DNA from: CAYYDH01 sp964470615
Lineage (GTDB): Bacteria; Patescibacteriota; Minisyncoccia; Minisyncoccales; GWA2-38-27
DNA length: 15,208 nt
Direction: 5' to 3'
NCBI GenBank assembly: GCA_964470615.1
Contig: CAYYDH010000012.1
Span: forward strand, 1-15,208
This document shows positions 13,261 through 15,208 of this stretch, piece after piece (the stretch's first letter is position 1; the number at the start of each line of letters is the position of its first letter). Below the pieces are notes generated by a model that made no database searches, was not told the origin of the DNA, and saw only the letters and a list, made by a program, of their open reading frames with translations. The position numbers were made by a program, and so were the translations under genes.

Positions 13261-13683
13261 CTATGGAGTTAAAGCAGCAGACTGCCTAGGGCGAAAGGTT
13301 TTTGCCCTGGTAGCACGAACAGACCCAAGAGCTTCAGCCTTTCTGGTTCGAGCCCTTGCAAATCGTTCCACCTCTGCGTCAGTTAAGCCGAATTCAAGAT
13401 CCATGTCTTCGGGCCTCAAACCAAAGGTACGAAATCGAATCTCGTCTCTTTCCATTCTGCTCGAATCAACACTTAATCCCAAGAACGGTAAAACCGTTCC
13501 GTCTTTTTTCCTTCTCGGCCACCAGAAGGTGAAAATGCCATGCTGGTATCTTCTTGCTTTTCCTGTCAAAACGTCAGCATGATCAAGCAAATTACGAAGA
13601 TTAGGACGAATCACAACCTCTGCTGGCTTTAAACCGGTGGCAATACAAATCAGCTCCAGCATTGCCTCTCTTCTTTGGCTCAT
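13261..13683 (-). CDS. Arg-rich protein of unknown function
   Basis: A 140-aa basic protein of no family I recognise. The start ATG at 13683 is chosen because a strong ribosome binding site (AGGGGGAA) ends a few bases before it; an in-frame TTG at 13701 would put that site inside the gene. The N-terminal half has a helical REAMLELICIATGL segment and a possible small beta region (YQHGIFTFWWPRRKKDGTVLPFLGLSV). The C-terminal half is a helix with LTDAEVERFARARTRKAEAL and a disordered Arg/Ala tail. It looks richer in GC and in Arg/Ala codons than its neighbours. It lies 28 bases after the trypsin-fold gene and is followed directly by a terminator, so it closes the clpC operon. Confidence 0.65.
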   Translation of the reverse strand: MSQRREAMLELICIATGLKPAEVVIRPNLRNLLDHADVLTGKARRYQHGIFTFWWPRRKKDGTVLPFLGLSVDSSRMERDEIRFRTFGLRPEDMDLEFGLTDAEVERFARARTRKAEALGSVRATRAKTFRPRQSAALTP

Positions 13684-13711
13684 CTGCTTCCCCCTTTTCA
13701 AAGGACTGCAC

Positions 13712-14434
13712 CTAGAAACCCGCGAACTCCTTTACCTGGTCAATTGGTATAGCGACAACTTCTCCAGCTGAATTTAAAGTATTCAAACCCAGCGCCTCTC
13801 CTTTAATGTTAAATAGGGCGCTTCCTTTAATGATGTTTTCTTCTAAAATATTGGTCTGGATGAAATCAGAATAAAGATTCTTAATGATTCCCGTATTAAC
13901 TGTTTTTTCTATTCCATTTTCGCCAAAAATATTCCCAACTAAAAAAACTCTTTCTCCCAGTCTTGTTTTATCCATATCTCCAAAGGCGATTGTAGGCAGG
14001 CTTTTTCCTTCAGGGGCTATTAACACCAAAGCCAAATCTTTCTTTGAATCTCTTTTTAAAACCTGAAAGGGAACCGGATTATTATCTAAGAAAAGAGCGA
14101 ATGTTTCGCCCTGGGGAATTATACTGGCTAAAGTAACGGTCAAGCCGTCTGAGGTGATAATCAAACCAGACCCTTCAATTACTTTCCCCTTTCTAGTTTC
14201 GGCTCTCACTCCGACTATTACTCTTTTAACTTTGTCAACGGCATCTTGCAGGGCAGTGTTTTCTTGAACAACAATTTCGTTTTTCTCAGTAACATAAACA
14301 GGCGCTTGTTCAAGGCGGTATTTGTAAAAAAGAGGTCTTTCTATGAAATAGGGACAAAAAACTTGGTCGGCAAAAATACCGCCGATCAACCCCAGAACAA
14401 GAATAAAAATAACTCTTAAAAATTTCTTAGCCAT
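13712..14434 (-). CDS. Trypsin-fold (HtrA-like) protein lacking catalytic residues
   Basis: A 240-aa protein with an N-terminal membrane segment (residues 5-23) and a trypsin-like domain of the HtrA/DegP style. The framework is clear: GSGLIITSDG (88-97), KKDLALVLI with the catalytic-type Asp133, LGERVFLVGN, and ALFNIKGEALGLNT. The usual N.HVV histidine is replaced (TLASII, Ser104 in place of His), and GNSGGPL is replaced by IKGSAL, so the nucleophile position falls on Lys203 unless Ser205 takes its place with a shift. There is no PDZ domain. It is probably an inactive scaffold or binding protein outside the membrane. The start overlaps the ClpC stop by one base (TAATG). Confidence 0.8.
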   Translation of the reverse strand: MAKKFLRVIFILVLGLIGGIFADQVFCPYFIERPLFYKYRLEQAPVYVTEKNEIVVQENTALQDAVDKVKRVIVGVRAETRKGKVIEGSGLIITSDGLTVTLASIIPQGETFALFLDNNPVPFQVLKRDSKKDLALVLIAPEGKSLPTIAFGDMDKTRLGERVFLVGNIFGENGIEKTVNTGIIKNLYSDFIQTNILEENIIKGSALFNIKGEALGLNTLNSAGEVVAIPIDQVKEFAGF

Positions 14435-15208
14435 TATATTGCAGCTCCTGCTGTTTTCTTCTGCTTCTTAGGAAGCATTAACTCCCTGGGCGTCTTTAGA
14501 ACGACTGCTCCGGCCTGAGAATCAACTTCAATTTCATCGCCTTCTTTTACCAACCCAGTCACTATTTTCAAAGCCAATGGATCCAAAACCTCCTTTTGGA
14601 TTACTCTCCTCAAGGGTCTGGCGCCCAAATTAGGATCAAAACCCTTTTCCGATAATAGTTCTTTAGCTCTTTCGGTTACCTTGACTTCAATCTTTTTGTT
14701 TTTCAAGCGGCTGGCAACTTTTCCTAATTCCAACTCAACAATCTTTTTAATTTCTCCCTGGCCAAGATAGTTAAAGATGATTATCTCGTCAATTCTATTC
14801 AAAAACTCCGGACGGAAGCTTTCTTTAAGCGCTTCCATGACCTTGTCTTTCAGCCCCTGTTTTTCTGCTCCTTCTTTCTCTCCGACAAATCCCAAAGATC
14901 CCATTTTAGCAATAAATTCTGAACCGATATTTGAAGTCATAATTAAAATCGTGTTTTTGAAAGAGGCCATTCGGCCCTTGGCATCGGTCAACCGACCATC
15001 TTCTAAAATCTGAAGAAGAATATTAAAGACTTCTGGATGCGCTTTCTCAATCTCATCAAAAAGAATCACGCTATACGGCCTTCTCCTGATTTTTTCAGTC
15101 AGCTGCCCGCCTTCGTCGTAACCAACGTAACCTGGCGGAGACCCTATCATTTTAGAAACAGCGTGTTTCTCCATGAGTTCAGACATATCCACACGCACAA
15201 TAGCTTCT
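14434..15208 (-). CDS. clpC: ClpC-type AAA+ unfoldase, C-terminal part
   Basis: The last ~257 residues of a Clp/Hsp100 ATPase, from the second AAA+ domain onward. The gene continues past the window edge, so Walker A is not seen. Visible are GSPPGYVGYDEGGQLTEK (pore loop region), Walker B VILFDEIEKAHP, GRLTDAKGR, sensor-1 MTSN, the arginine-finger region FRPEFLNRIDEIIIF, and sensor-2 GARPLRR. An LGF tripeptide in MGSLGFVGE stands where ClpC/ClpX carry their ClpP-docking loop, and EDGRLTD.KGR also fits ClpC better than ClpB. It would unfold proteins for ClpP degradation in the cytoplasm. The tail is Lys/Ala-rich. Confidence 0.85.
   Translation of the reverse strand, partial: EAIVRVDMSELMEKHAVSKMIGSPPGYVGYDEGGQLTEKIRRRPYSVILFDEIEKAHPEVFNILLQILEDGRLTDAKGRMASFKNTILIMTSNIGSEFIAKMGSLGFVGEKEGAEKQGLKDKVMEALKESFRPEFLNRIDEIIIFNYLGQGEIKKIVELELGKVASRLKNKKIEVKVTERAKELLSEKGFDPNLGARPLRRVIQKEVLDPLALKIVTGLVKEGDEIEVDSQAGAVVLKTPRELMLPKKQKKTAGAAI

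Noticed and set aside
1..15208. CRISPR arrays, tRNA or rRNA genes, insertion sequences
   Set aside because: No regularly spaced repeats, cloverleaf-like sequences, rRNA signatures, transposase genes or terminal inverted repeats were seen by eye.

Overview
The window looks like part of a Patescibacteria (Candidate Phyla Radiation) genome, probably Parcubacteria-like. This is inferred from the AT-rich, tightly packed small genes, the diversity-generating retroelement (DGR) with a DUF1566-type target, and several short conserved proteins of that style. No rRNA or other marker gene is present to prove it. Every gene called here lies on the minus strand, so transcription runs from high to low coordinates.

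Positions 1-4103 hold a DGR. In transcription order it has a long secreted or anchored repeat protein with a DUF1566 (C-type-lectin-like) C-terminus, a small GIY-YIG nuclease, the template repeat (TR, 698-837), the accessory protein Avd, and the start of the reverse transcriptase, which runs off the window edge. The last ~140 bp of the target gene (the variable region, VR, 1337-1476) align to the TR without gaps. All 21 differences fall on adenines of the TR coding strand (7 A>T, 7 A>G, 7 A>C). That is the signature of adenine-directed mutagenic retrohoming. The target has its own extended -10 promoter with a G9 tract at the -35 position and a 16-bp inverted repeat in the leader.

Positions 4146-5170 hold an AbiEii-type nucleotidyltransferase toxin with a small upstream partner, a good promoter and a terminator. 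A short remnant of the neighbouring 177-aa gene lies just after the toxin stop codon.

Positions 5176-11040 hold one copper-handling operon: CsoR repressor, an HMA-SafE/DsbD-like-cupredoxin fusion, a DUF1858 redox-disulfide protein, a CopA-type Cu+ ATPase split by a one-base frameshift, an anchored thioredoxin-like protein, a CPVC membrane protein and a conserved helical protein. It has a consensus promoter, a dyad operator and a terminator. CsoR should sense Cu(I) and release the operon. The HMA, cupredoxin and CxxC proteins would bind or reduce copper and feed it to the exporter.

Positions 11076-11292 hold a likely structured small RNA of about 183 nt with its own promoter and terminator, rod-shaped like 6S RNA.

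Positions 11298-15208 hold housekeeping and surface genes: a ClpC-type AAA+ unfoldase (partial), a trypsin-fold protein that has lost catalytic residues, an unknown Arg-rich protein followed by a terminator, a ComEC-type metallo-beta-lactamase protein, and a zinc-finger adenylate-kinase-like enzyme.
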